The notes: generated from the sequence alone by a model not told the origin. Positions 18,901-29,518 are shown, counted from the stretch's first letter. The stretch is 64,000 bases of DNA from Lithodes maja (GCA_037953745.1 JBAKBP010007170.1:38569-102568), one strand, 5' to 3'. Program-made: numbers and translations.

Positions 18901-21018
18901 GTGTCGTCAGCCTACCATCCCGAGAGTCAGGGAGTCTTGGAGCGGTGGCACTCGACCCTGAAGAGTATGCTACGCTGTTACTGTGCAGAACATGACACTG
19001 ATTGGGATTTGGGTCTGCCGTATGTTCTGTTCGCTGCACGTGAAGTCCCAGGAGAGAGCCTGGGGTTCAGTCCAAATCAACTAGTCTTTGGCCATAATGT
19101 GAGAGGACCTTTAAGTATGGTGAAAGAGATCTGGGAGGGCGAAGAGAAGCCGGGGTCTGTACTTAAATATATCCTTGAGAGCCGGGAGAGACTTATAGGT
19201 TGCATGGCAGCGGCAGGTAATAACTTGGTTAATGCACAGGCGGTCATGAAGCACCAGTATGACGCCAAGGTGAAGCTTCGGGAGTTTTCGGTGGGTCAGG
19301 AGGTAATGTTGCTTTTACCTTTGCCTGGACACCCCCTTTCTGCCAAGTTCATTGGGCCGTATGTGGTGGCTAAGAAACTGTCCGACCTTGATTATCTCGT
19401 TGCAACACCTGACCGTAGAAAAAAACATCAGTTATGTCATGTTAACCTCATGAAAGAGTATGTGAGACGCCCCTCAGAGCCTCTCACTGTCCCTGTGCTG
19501 GCCTGCAGCGGCCAGGGTGGAGAAGGAGGTGGGGACAGTCATGCTGCTGAGGAGGATAGCTGGGACTGTGTCATTTCCGCGGAACAGTGGGCGGGGAATA
19601 CTGAACAAGAGGCTAGGCAAGCTGTAAGTCACCTGCCTGAGCACCAGGGTGCTGCTGTCCTAGGCCTGTTCAGGTCATACCCCTCTGTTTTCGCCGAACA
19701 CCCAGGTCTCACTACTCAGGTAACGCACGACGTGGACGTCGGTGATAATGTGCCCTTCAAGTCAGTGCCCTACCGTGTGCCCCCGGTAAAGTTGCCAGCT
19801 TTACGGGAGGATTTAGAGTACATGGTTGAGAGAGGGATGATCACTGAAGGTTATGTGAAGTGGACATCACCCATCACGTTGCAGCCAAAACCTGACGGCA
19901 AGGTGCGGTTCTGCATAGATTTTCGTAGGCTAAATGGCTTGACCACTACCAACCCTTACCCTTTGCCTCGAGTTGACGACAGCGTGGACAAGATAGGGAA
20001 TGCAAAGTACCTTACTAAAATTGATCTTGTAAAAGGCTACTGGCAAGTACCCCTGTCGGACCGAGCTAAGCAAGTTTGTGGTTTTGTGGTAGATGGCAAG
20101 ACCTACCAATGTAACGTAATGCCTTATGGGCTTAAGAACGCACCTGCCACGTTTCAGAACCTGATGAACGATATTTGTGACGAAATCCCTAACTGCACGG
20201 TCTACCTTGATGACGTGATAGTGTATGATGACAATTTTGAAAATCACCTAAGGCACTTAGAGACCCTGTTTGGGAAGTTGCACGATGCTGGGCTGGTGGT
20301 GAACCTGAGGAAGTGCGAGTTTGTAAAGGCTACTGTGCAGTATCTTGGCTTCGTGGTCGGGTTAGGCCGGGTGTGCCCCCCCCTGAGCAAGATACAGGCT
20401 ATCAATATGTTTCCCAGGCCCACCACTAAGCGCCAGGTCATGCGGTTCCTAGGTATGATAGGCTATTATAGGCGCTTCATCCGGGGATATTCTACTGTCT
20501 TAGCACCGTTAACTGATCTACTGTCGAAGTCAGTGAAGTTCTGTTGGGCTGCGGAGTGTCAGAGGGCTTTCGACCTAGTCAAGCACCTGCTGTGTACACA
20601 TCCGATTTTGAGAGCCCCAGACTTCTCCAGTAGTTTTCAGCTGGCGACTGATGCCAGCGGTGTGGGTGCCGGGGCAGTGTTACTGCAGACTGATTCCGAG
20701 GGCTTGGAACACCCAGTGAGCTTCTTTTCTCGCAAGTTTAATTCGGCACAAAGGAATTACTCGACTATAGAGAAGGAGCTTCTTGCTATCGTTTTGTCGC
20801 TCAAACATTTCGAAGTTTATGTTCCAGCCTACGGCCCGGTAGTGACGATTTATACGGACCATCATCCCTTGAAATTCCTAAATCAGTTTCACAATCGGAA
20901 TATGCGGTTGACCAGGTGGTCCCTAATGCTCCAAGAGTATAATCTCAACATTCAGCATATTGCCGGGAGTGAGAACGTGATAGCAGATTGTCTATCAAGG
21001 GTTGATGATCCAGGATAG
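15919..21018 (+). CDS. Element 2 gag-pol polyprotein, 1699 residues, integrase before RT
   Basis: A single open frame from ATG 15919 (a second ATG at 15946 is possible) to TAG. Domains in order: gag capsid-like region about 228-395; zinc knuckle C-x2-C-x4-H-x4-C at 467-480; aspartic protease with DTG at 554-556; integrase zinc motif H842, H849, C879, C882; integrase catalytic D913, D972 and E1008 (spacing D-x35-E); GPY/F module at 1146-1148; reverse transcriptase about 1300-1480 with YLDD at 1429-1432; RNase H with D1578, E1618, D1647 and D1690. It makes virus-like particle protein, cleaves itself, copies RNA to DNA and integrates it. Integrase before reverse transcriptase is the order of Gmr1-type Ty3/gypsy elements, unlike ordinary gypsy. 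Gag and pol share one frame with no stop or shift. All key catalytic residues are present, so the copy may be functional. Confidence 0.95.
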   Translation: MNSNCITSTMSNDSSFTGEDNTVQPSNQQVQQMFGEGSVISGERDARAFLQTPLTEQRLQAIDCYGLRCLATVLGRDCPDSWPKKNLVACLLGDGDGAVGGVGSWGVPSKPPFHSTPELGPQPASLSTMQQEGSQGQAGLPVNTSRCGSPILCSPPPGLSPEMLFQLELAKFKLQETQIQQASIERIEVARIQANQDATRYQAEMDVEKSRVETTGRHLGGGHRVTDSLSHLIKLVPAFDETAVTEFFARFEKKCREYDWPEVKWAALVSSRLVGKGLKAYDALSLDESVVYGLVKEAVLRAYELQPETYRLKFRGVNKKSDVSFMEHARDLTDACNNWFRSEHAESAEEIKQLFYLEQFYKCTGTDLTLNIKEKCPKTVEEAAKMADFRLSLIRGCGAAQRAESGQKGRYTPPTRVFDNNKSYDTHNHTKCIAPNNTYKHKPLPFTKGQAPSSPAQGKKPIGDVKCYKCQKLGHYSRECPSNTPAKPVSLVHSIGVSLKAAATARGRLSAAEAHAVKKRTEGSTPVRDTFCGHRGHGFVSWGSELRRVDLLRDTGASQTLLRNFTGKPINAARVVVVQGINATRSYPLVRLELRVGEVCRELDVGIVECLPVEGVDLLLGNDFAVPTSGTPPLVVAERAADVDGENREWVGRCQQDEMACVVTRSRSAAPAQPSTQPRGQWRKDQEKVAKGRKRDIDSAALLGDSVLGPIINTGVDSGPDMVCNKAELGKTSREARAVARATKAVEPTSRGNVLLQNHLDALTPRDISEQQLQDASLARYSNGAIELEEDGDAKPGDFFRLNRILYRRFLDPKSKWEGGARVVDQVVVPNKYRESLLCLAHDVPVAGHLGVTKTLAALGRFFWWPGVKADVCAWVAGCATCQTTGKPNQTIPKAPLFPIPVTGPPFSKVVVDLVGPFPPTSSGNKFLLTIMDVATRYPDAYPMRNGSAKAVVKNLLLFCSRYGFPREVQSDQGSNFTSKLFKQTLQLHGICSVVSSAYHPESQGVLERWHSTLKSMLRCYCAEHDTDWDLGLPYVLFAAREVPGESLGFSPNQLVFGHNVRGPLSMVKEIWEGEEKPGSVLKYILESRERLIGCMAAAGNNLVNAQAVMKHQYDAKVKLREFSVGQEVMLLLPLPGHPLSAKFIGPYVVAKKLSDLDYLVATPDRRKKHQLCHVNLMKEYVRRPSEPLTVPVLACSGQGGEGGGDSHAAEEDSWDCVISAEQWAGNTEQEARQAVSHLPEHQGAAVLGLFRSYPSVFAEHPGLTTQVTHDVDVGDNVPFKSVPYRVPPVKLPALREDLEYMVERGMITEGYVKWTSPITLQPKPDGKVRFCIDFRRLNGLTTTNPYPLPRVDDSVDKIGNAKYLTKIDLVKGYWQVPLSDRAKQVCGFVVDGKTYQCNVMPYGLKNAPATFQNLMNDICDEIPNCTVYLDDVIVYDDNFENHLRHLETLFGKLHDAGLVVNLRKCEFVKATVQYLGFVVGLGRVCPPLSKIQAINMFPRPTTKRQVMRFLGMIGYYRRFIRGYSTVLAPLTDLLSKSVKFCWAAECQRAFDLVKHLLCTHPILRAPDFSSSFQLATDASGVGAGAVLLQTDSEGLEHPVSFFSRKFNSAQRNYSTIEKELLAIVLSLKHFEVYVPAYGPVVTIYTDHHPLKFLNQFHNRNMRLTRWSLMLQEYNLNIQHIAGSENVIADCLSRVDDPG

Positions 21019-21282
21019 TCGTGCACGGTGTGTGGGTTGAGCAGGAGTAAAATTAGGCTATCATAACGCCGTCCAAAAAGATTATAAAACAATAAAATAA
21101 ACGAGATTTTTTTTTTAGTTTTGTAAGTCTTTATTGTTGTAGCATGATGCATGCGATATTGTGTTTTATGTATAATTCACACTTCAGTTGTTGTGCACCT
21201 TTTGGCAATTAGTGGCAGCTAAGGGTAGCAGGTCGGTTGGTTGCCTGTCAGATTTTGATAATGCTTCTAAGGTCGATTATCT

Positions 21283-21298
21283 AAAATCTTGGGGGGGC
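21283..21298 (+). other. Element 2 polypurine tract
   Basis: AAAATCTTGGGGGGGC ends at the base before the 3' LTR. 21019-21282 between the stop codon and this tract is an untranslated spacer with no gene. Confidence 0.75.
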
Positions 21299-23456
21299 TG
21301 TGACGCACCCAGTGCGTGGCAACGTAACCTGATTGTACTCCTTGGTACTCCACTGTACCGCCACGGTACCGCGCTGTACCGTGCTGGCTGCTTATATTGA
21401 GTGTGACAACGTATAACTATGTTCTTTGTATCTCTGCAAAGGTCTCGTCATTTGCTAACCAGTGGTGGGTTTTGTTTTAAGCCATGTCGAGACCTTCCAT
21501 TTAATATGTAGTATCAATAGAGAAGTTGATAGATAAGACAGTGGGAATTCAGAGAGAGAGAGTGAGTTAGACTTCAGAGCGAGAGGGTAGCGGTGCGCCA
21601 CGCTGCCGGGGGGGTGGTTGCCAGACGTATGGACCGGTTGGCAGCCCTGCGCTTATAGCTAGGTGCGACAGGGTTGGTAGTACATTGCCGCCTGCCTATG
21701 CTGCCTGGGCTGCCCATGTTGTCGTACTGCACATTGCATGGAGGCTCGCTGTGTGTTCCATGATCAGGTTGCCTAGAACCTTTGAGATTCTAACATCCCT
21801 TGCCCTCTCTCTCAATTTCTCACGGTTGCACTCTTTCTCTCTGACGACATTACTCTCATTTCATTCTTCTCTCTATTTAAATGCATACCCTTCCCTTGAG
21901 GTCCTAAAGGAGTTTCAGCACTCACCTCTCGTATTACTCTTAGGACAAGCATATATTTACATGTATTAGATTTAAGGGGTTAATGTGAACAGCGATCTTC
22001 TTGATGAGGATAGTTGGTGAACGTTCTACATGTTCACGAGTTATATGCCCAGCTCATCATCCAATTTGTGACTAGACTAGTGCCATGTGTAAGAGCCCGA
22101 CCATGCCCAGGAGTTGTCTGTAGAGGGGCGAGGACTTAGCCTTGATTTGCCTACCGAGCCAGGAGCGAGTGCAGTACCAGAGACTACAGCTCGCTCGTAG
22201 TGCCGGTATAGTAGAGTAACGTAATTTATCTGTCCTTGTGTTCTCTACAGTCTTTTCCTGGGTTCTCGCTTTCGGTGCTGGGACTCGTTGTTCCTGTGAC
22301 TTGGCCTGCTAGCTAGAACACATGGGGATGATGAGTGGGTTGTATCTTTATTTTACTATGCATTGCAGCTCTCTTTAAGTTTATGTATGTAACACTTTAC
22401 AATACACATTACTCACACACAAGACAACACTATTAATACTTTCATGTATCAATTAACTGCACTGTCGTTTTGCTGCTGTGTCCGGAGTTCCGTTGCGTAG
22501 GGCGCATACGGACTCAGAGGGGAGACAGAGTGAGAGAAGCGAAGTAGCCTATGCGGTAGTAGGCTACCGGCGCAGTACTGTTGCCTGCAACCTTTTAGTT
22601 ATTCCAAGTATAGATTCATTATTACAATAAGTGACTACTATTTATGTTCCTTCCATGTGTATTATTAGGTATCTACTGGATCATGAACATCTTGTATGCT
22701 ACATGCTAGTGCATGTTAGTAGGGGACAGTTATTCTAGTGCACGCGCTTTCAAGTAGGCGTGTACATTTGTCATTTAGCATTTCACTGTCATACCTTTAG
22801 CCTGCTTCTATTCTACATTATTAGAGGCTTAATATTAACGTAGTAGTTGGAGGGATAGACAGACTAATGAGGAAGTAAGAAGGAGGTGTGGTGTGGAGGT
22901 AGATGTGCTGGAAAGTGTGAAAAGGAACAACTTGAGATGGTTCGGCCATATGGAACGTATGGAAAGCGAGAGAATGACTAAGAGGGTGTACGAGAGCGAG
23001 GTGGAGGGACAGAGGGGGAGAGGTAGACCGAATATGAGGTGGAAGGATGGAGTGAGGAACTACATGAATGAAGGCGGTGCTGGTTGGGGGGAGGGGCGTC
23101 GACTGACTGGGGACAGAGGTGCATGGGGGCGGTTCGTTCGTGGCCACCCCTTCGGGGATCACGGCGTCAGGCAATAGATAGATAGATAGATAGTTTCTTG
23201 AGTATTGCATTTCTTTAGTAATAACGTAACCTATAAATGTCTGAGGGAGTTTAGCCTCATAGCCTACCCCTGTTGTACACTTTCGCCGAGTTAAGGTACC
23301 TCGTTACCATAGACGATAACTCTGTAGGGCGTTGGTGCTTTTGTTGTCTGGAGCATATAGTATTTGGGACTGGAATCGAGCGTGTCGTTGTCACATAAGC
23401 CATTTCTGTCCTACGATCAAGAATCCCGAATATGTATTGCCGATCCAGCCGTAACA
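21299..23456 (+). repeat. Element 2 3' LTR (contains a LINE insertion)
   Basis: Starts TGTGACGCACCC, ends GCCGTAACA and is followed by CAAC of element 1. Without the insertion at 22844-23193 the length equals that of the 5' LTR. Confidence 0.93.
22844..23193 (+). mobile_element. 5'-truncated LINE 3' end inserted in the element 2 3' LTR
   Basis: Encodes a LINE reverse transcriptase C-terminus: VDVLESVKRNNLRWFGHMER, then GRGRPNMRWKDGVRNYM and GDRGAWGRFVRG. It stops right after GVRQ and ends GGCGTCAGGCAA plus TAGA repeats. The other LTR copies read straight through ACGTAG-TTTCTTGAG, which dates the insertion after element 2. The duplication is at most TAG (22841-22843 and 23191-23193). The sense strand is the same as element 2. 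It belongs with the TAGA-tailed end at 1341-1738. Confidence 0.85.
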
Positions 23457-24983
23457 CAACCTACCCCGGGCAGTTGCTGCAGCCTTCAGAGACACACCGA
23501 TACTGTGAACCAATGACACCGGCTTAGCGGGAGTGTTACTAGGGCACTCACGTGAATAATGGCCTAGCTTCTGACATTTGTAACATTTCACATCCCCAAT
23601 GGGCTTCCTCCCTTGTGCGGGCGAAGAAGGGGCCTGACCTTTAGTAAACGGGAGAAGCTTGTGTTTGTAGGTGTTATTAGGTGCAATGCATTTAGTGTGG
23701 TTATGTGTGTCATAGGATTTGTTATTATCGAAAACTCTGGTGGGTGGGGTATAGCGCCCCTTCTGCCCTGACTCAGCCCTCTGAGCGGCACCGCAACCAC
23801 GAATCAATGATAATCTGAGGTCTGCCATCTTGGCAGCCTCCTCTACTGTCTTGGGACATTTTTCCTTAATGTTCAGCGTTAGATCGGTTCCAGTACATTT
23901 GTAAAACTGTTCCAGATAGAAAAGTTGCTTAATTTCCTCAGCCGACTCTGCGTGCTCGGACCGAAACCAGTTATTACATGCATCTGTTAAGTCCCGTGCG
24001 TGCTCCATAAAACTGACGTCGCTCTTCTTATTCACGCCACGGAACTTCAATCTATAAGTTTCGGGTTGCAGTTCGTAGGCCCGGAGCACAGCCTCCTTCA
24101 CCAGTCCATACACTACACTCTCGTCCAGTGACAGTGCATCGTAGGCTTTCAACCCCTTACCCACTAGACGTGATGAAACTAATGCTGCCCATTTAACCTC
24201 CGGCCAGTCATACTCACGACACTTCTTTTCGAAACGAGCAAAAAACTCAGTCACTGCTGTCTCATCAAATGCGGGTACTAACTTAATTAAATGCGAAAGT
24301 GAGTCTGTAACCCGGTGCCCACCACCGAGATGACACCCCGTGGTCTCTACTCTAGACTTCTCGACATCCATTTCAGCCTGGTACCTGGTTGCATCCTGAT
24401 TGGCTTGGATTCTAGCAACCTCTATGCGTTCTATACTAGCCTGTTGTATCTGAGTCTCCTGCAGCTTAAACTTAGCTAGTTCTAGCTGAAATAACATCTC
24501 AGGAGACAGGCCTGGGGGGGGAGAGCACAAAATGGGGGATCCACACCGAGACGTGTTTACGGGTAAGCCAGCTTGCCATTGAGAACCCTCCTGCTGCATC
24601 GTGCTAAGCCTCGCTGGCTGAGGGCCCAGCTCAGGGGTAGAGTGGAATGGAGGCTTGGAGGGAACCCCCCAAGACCCCACTCCACCCACCGCCCCATCGC
24701 CATCACCCAACAAACATGCCACCAAATTCTTCTTGGGCCAACTGTCAGGACAGTCCCGCCCCAAAACCGTGGCTAAACAGCGAAGACCGTAACAATCAAT
24801 AGCCTGCAGGCGCTGTTCGGTCAAAGGTGTCTGCAAAAATGCCCGGGCATCCCTCTCTCCACTTATAACACTCCCCTCCCTAAATATCTGTTGTACTTGC
24901 TGGTCACTAGGCTGTACCGTGTTATCCTCCCCCGTAAATGATGAGTCATTAGACATAGTGCTGGTTATACAATTGCTGTTCAT
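23457..24983 (-). pseudogene. Element 1 gag half
   Basis: From ATG at 24983, 509 codons on minus cover gag and the zinc knuckle (CYKCQKLGHYSREC). They end where element 2 was inserted, at the codon equivalent to element 2 residue 509. The apparent extra residues beyond it come from the LTR of element 2. The sequence is very close to element 2 (for example MADLRLSL against MADFRLSL). By itself it can encode only gag. Confidence 0.9.
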
Positions 24984-25211
24984 AAAAAAAAAAAAGTGCT
25001 TATTACTAATTGCAGTCTCGACTCACAAAATGTTAAAGATGCTTGAATGACTCTACTCTAGACACCCCCAACGAAACAATCTGCAAGTCCACCAATACAA
25101 TAATGACACAATAAAAATTCCTCCAATATGCAAGAAAATTCTAGCCAGCTCTACTAGGTAGCATAGAATAGTTCTCCAAAAAACATGTGATAGGATACTA
25201 CTGAATCTTGT

Positions 25212-25223
25212 GCAAGGTCGCCA
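25212..25223 (-). other. Element 1 primer-binding site
   Basis: On minus, TGGCGACCTTGC lies three bases after the 5' LTR, as in element 2. Confidence 0.75.
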
Positions 25224-25226
25224 TTT

Positions 25227-27041
25227 TGTTACGGCTGGATCGGCAATACATATTCGGGATTCTTGATCGTAGGACAGAAATGGCTTATGTGACAACGACA
25301 CGCTCGATTCCAGTCCCAAATACTATATGCTCCAGACAACAAAAGCACCAACGCCCTACAGAGTTATCGTCTATGGTAACGAGGTACCTTAACTCGGCGA
25401 AAGTGTACAACAGGGGTAGGCTATGAGGCTAAACTCCCTCAGACATTTATAGGTTACGTTATTACTAAAGAAATGCAATACTCAAGAAACTACGTTAATA
25501 TTAAGCCTCTAATAATGTAGAATAGAAGCAGGCTAAAGGTATGACAGTGAAATGCTAAATGACAAATGTACACGCCTACTTGAAAGCGCGTGCACTAGAA
25601 TAACTGTCCCCTACTAACATGCACTAGCATGTAGCATACAAGATGTTCATGATCCAGTAGATACCTAATAATACACATGGAAGGAACATAAACAGTAGTC
25701 ACTTATTGTAATAATGAATCTATACTTGGAATAACTAAAAGGTTGCAGGCAACAGTACTGCGCCGGTAGCCTACTACCGCATAGGCTACTTCGCTTCTCT
25801 CACTCTGTCTCCCCTCTGAGTCCGTATGCGCCCTACGCAACAGAACTCCGGACACAGCAGCAAAACGACAGTGCAGTTAATTGATACATGAAAGTATTAA
25901 TAGTGATGTCTTGTGTGTGAGTAATGTGTATTGTAAAGTGTTACATACATAAACTTAAAGAGAGCTGCAATGCATAGTAAAATAAAGATATATCCCACTC
26001 ATCATCCCCATGTGTTCTAGCTAGCAGGCCAATCACAGGAACAACGAGTCCCAGCACCGAAAGCGAGAACCCAGGAAAAGACTGTAGAGAACACAAGGAC
26101 AGATAAATTACGTTACTCTACTATACCGGCACTACGAGCGAGCTGTAGTCTCTGGTACTGCACTCGCTCCTGGCTCGGTAGGCAAATCAAGGCTAAGTCC
26201 TCGCCCCTCTACAGACAACTCCTGGGCATGGTCGGGCTCTTACACATGGCACTAGTCTAGTCACAAATTGGATGATGAGCTGGGCATATAACTCGTGAAC
26301 ATGTAGAACGTTCACCAACTATCCTCATCAAGAAGATCGCTGTTCACATTAACCCCTTAAATCTAATACATGTAAATATATGCTTGTCCTAAGAGTAATA
26401 CGAGAGGTGAGTGCTGAAACTCCTTTAGGACCTCGAGGGAAGGTTATGCATTTAAATAGAGAGAAGAATGAAATGAGAGTAATGTCGTCAGAGAGAAAGA
26501 GTGCAACCGTGAGAAGTTGGGAGAGAGGGCAAGGGATGTTAGAATCTCAAAGGTTCTAGGCAACCTGGTCATAGAGCACACAGCGAGCCTCCATGCAATG
26601 TGCAGTACGACAACATGGGCAACCCAGGCAGCATAGGCAGGCGGCAATGGACTACCAACCCTGTCGCGCCTAGCTATAAGCGCAAGGCTGCCAACCAGTC
26701 CATACGTCTGGCAACCACCCCCCCGGCAGCGCGGCGCGCTGCTACCCTCTCGCTCTGAAGACTAACTCACTCTCTCTCTCTGAATTCCTATTGTCTTATC
26801 TATCAACTTCTCTATTGATACTACATATTAAATGGAAGGTCTCGACATGGCTTAAAACAAAACCCACCACTGGTTAGCACATGACGAGACCTTTGCAGAG
26901 ATACAAAGAACATAGTTATACGTTGTCACACTCAATATAAGCAGCCAGCACGGCACAGCGGCACACGGCACCGCACCGCGGCGGCACAGTGGAGTACCAA
27001 GGAGTACAATCAGGTTGCGTTGCCACGCACTGGGCGTCACA
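25227..27041 (-). repeat. Element 1 5' LTR
   Basis: About 1815 bp, reading TGTGACGCCCAGTGCGTGG to GCCGTAACA on minus. It differs from the 3' LTR at many single positions. In the GTACC-rich block (about 26950-26995) most GTAC motifs have become GTGC on the sense strand, with a short insertion. Confidence 0.9.
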
Positions 27042-27045
27042 GTAT

Positions 27046-28794
27046 CCAGGATGTAGTGATCAAACACCATAAAACCGGTGTCAGATGGGTGTTTCTCCCA
27101 TTAACACTGGTCTGGTAGCTGAAGGCAGTGTCACTGTCACGGGGTGAAAATTATATTCGTTTATATAATCCTTCCCCTGATCTTATGAATTTTATGTAAT
27201 GCCTCAGCAATACACAACTACTGTATGCAGTAGAAATATATATTTATTATAGAGGTTACCTGATATGGGGACAACTGGCTTGATAATTAACCTAATCACA
27301 TGTGTACAGCCTATAACATAGCATATAAAGGTATGAATATCATCATAGTTATTAAAGGCACTCTTGAAAATAAATACACATGTAACAGGCGATTATATTT
27401 ATTAATGATATGTGCAGAAATATGATAAGGCAAGCACTCAAGGATTCACACAGCCTATAGTCTGTTTACTCCTAGCCTAGCCTATCTCAAAGACTACTGA
27501 TTTAACCTAACTTAACACAAAAGTCTAGCCTAGCCTAACTTTAAATACTGTACTGTAGAATAGGTTACACAAGGCTCAGTGATCAACACTCAAGTCTATG
27601 GACCAGTACCAGTAATGCAAACATATATGGTAATCTAACCTTTTTGCCTGATACTGTAGCCTAAACTAAATCACTGACCTGCATGTGTAGCCTACAGTAT
27701 AACACTCCTAAATGGTTACACACTGAATATCTTACCTGGTAATCACCCTAGAGACTCATAGAATGGTATTTTGCCCTACTATATAAGAAAGCCCCAATCC
27801 TGCCTGCCCAAATCCAAGGTGATCACCCTCACTACTCAGCCTCCACGTGTGTAATGTAGAACAAGACCCCCAAGCGTGCATCCCCCTTCTCCGTGAAGGA
27901 AAACACCCACTAAAAAAAAACTCATGAATGTAGCAGAAATCTGCAGAATATTGTGCGAAACTCAACTAGGAACATAATATGTCAACATAGGAATACAAAA
28001 ATATGGTTACTACTACAGTCACATGAGAAATTTTGTCGATAATTGTATTTAGTCAATTGTAGTCTGGGAGCTTCATAATTCATGTTCAATAGGACTTAAA
28101 CTTATTAACATAATCTACCTTCGATTTAGTTTCCGACTCCAATGTGAAAGAGCCTCAAAGTAGTACAACACATACTTCTTCACCCAAAATTGCTGGAAAA
28201 TGCATTTGTGTGACATCCCCTGTAAGCGGTAAATTTCAAAAAATAATTGTGTCACCTAAATTTACCTTCAATCTAGCTTTCTATATCAATGGAAACGATC
28301 CCCGAAATGTTGACAGAAAGATGTTGGCCATCGAAACATGATAACATTGTTGGTGTGATATCGGCTTTAAGTTATGTTGTTAGAAATAAAATAATAATCG
28401 ATCGGAACATTACAGCCTTTATCCTATCTGGTATGAGTGTGGTATATAACCGTTTGTATTGAAATGTTAAGCCTTTTCTTCCCATTAGTTTGTCGATAAT
28501 AAAATATGGCCTGGAAGGTGGTGACTGGGAGGGCCAGGCAACGTAGACCTACTCACTGTCCTGGACGCTTCTCAACTAAGTAGTGTTGGTTCAACTTGGT
28601 TTGTAGGCTTAGGCTCATCACTCACGGGGGTGTGTAAGGAGTTGCCCGATACTGTACTGTAATATATACACAGCACACCACATTAGCTGAATATACATAG
28701 TTTTACATATATTTATCGGTAATGAGGCGTAGTATACATGCCATGTTGGCACGCTGTGCTATGCCAGCGCCAAGACGGCTCGCAAAAGTGTTAA

Positions 28795-28825
<31 letters not shown>

Positions 28826-28950
28826 TCTGAGCAGTATTCATCATTAGGATTTTACAGGCTGACAGAGGGATGTTGGATGGAGACATTTCAGGTGGAAACA
28901 GATTTTTGAGGATTCGGTCGGTCCCCTTACTGAGGTGTCGGTTTATTAAT
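27046..28950. other. Unannotated AT-rich region
   Basis: No protein, RNA gene or transposon end recognised. Short TAGCC/CCTAA-like runs occur at 27470-27545. A 24-base A run lies at 28802-28825, possibly the tail of an unrecognised retroposon. Short open frames here show no known features. Confidence 0.5.
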
Positions 28951-28954
28951 GCCC

Positions 28955-29410
28955 CTTTCCCACTGATGCGACTTCATACGATTTTCGTCGCCCTTGTCAA
29001 GTCCCAACGAATTTGTGCGACGTCAACGATTTTGACCATTACAAACAGATAACAAATTATACTCGGCGAAGAAGTCGCCGATGAATGCGACGCAATCGCC
29101 GACATTCTGCGACGTTATCGGCGAAGTGAGCGATGTTTCGCCGATGAACTTTGCGAGGAATGTCACATTTTCAAAAATATCTTGCGATATCATGCGAGGG
29201 TGAAAGAAAACTCGCCGAATGTTCTGCGATGTCTTCGGCGATTCAAGCGATGGTTCGGCGATTACTTCGGCGAGGTTATCCGAATATTTTTCCTGGCACA
29301 AATTCCTGCGATGAACGAACGAATCCTCGGCGATCATCGGCAACGCCATCGCAGATACGTCGCAGAGGTGTCCGAACAAGATCGCTGAGGTGTGCAAACC
29401 TGAGCGAATG
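28955..29410. repeat. CGA-rich repeated-motif region upstream of the Harbinger transposase
   Basis: CGA occurs 28 times on plus between about 28967 and 29391, mostly as TGCGA, CGGCGA or CGCCGA, with reverse-strand forms (TCGCCG) interleaved. The surroundings are AT-rich. Such subterminal motif clusters bind transposase in several DNA transposon families. Here it probably belongs to the PIF/Harbinger element. Frames seen through it on both strands are by-products. Confidence 0.5.
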
Positions 29411-29518
29411 TAACATGAATGTGCTAATTGCACAGTGGTATTAGCATATACTCACGTTACAATCGCGCAAGTAAATATGCCCCCACATCCACCCACAACC
29501 CCCCAAACCTTTTTGTTG

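Larger units (their letters stand above)
13868..23456 (+). mobile_element. Element 2: complete Gmr1-type Ty3/gypsy retrotransposon
   Basis: Full-length LTR element inserted in element 1 in the opposite direction. A 4-bp target duplication CAAC sits at 13864-13867 and 23457-23460. Parts in order: 5' LTR 13868-15675, primer-binding site 15679-15690, gag-pol 15919-21018, polypurine tract 21283-21298, 3' LTR 21299-23456. Both LTRs are 1808 bp once the 350-base LINE insertion in the 3' LTR is removed. Regions compared by eye are identical except a 15070 against g 22501. An open gag-pol, matching LTRs and an intact target duplication indicate recent transposition. No envelope gene is present. Confidence 0.95.
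8204..27041 (-). mobile_element. Element 1: Gmr1-type Ty3/gypsy retrotransposon split by element 2
   Basis: A minus-strand LTR element whose 5' LTR is at 25227-27041 and 3' LTR at 8204-10009. Its gag-pol is in two pieces (24983-23457 and 13863-10290) because element 2 occupies 13868-23456 with a CAAC duplication at 13864-13867 and 23457-23460. The two LTRs of element 1 differ at many sites, for example around 9620-9960 against 26640-27000. This is consistent with an older insertion than element 2. A +1 change near 13075 also breaks the pol frame. Immediate flanks do not match (ATAG and GTAT), but GTATC is found at 8190-8194 and 27042-27046. Confidence 0.85.

Noticed and set aside
15919..23456. 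An envelope gene making element 2 or 3 a retrovirus
   Set aside because: There is no open frame between pol and the 3' LTR in either element beyond short spurious ones.
27470..27545. Interstitial telomere-like CCTAA runs
   Set aside because: Only scattered TAGCC and CCTAA words, with no regular array.
29023..29444. Overlapping frames on both strands in the CGA-rich region
   Set aside because: Low-complexity motif repetition explains the absence of stops; the predicted peptides are unlike known proteins.
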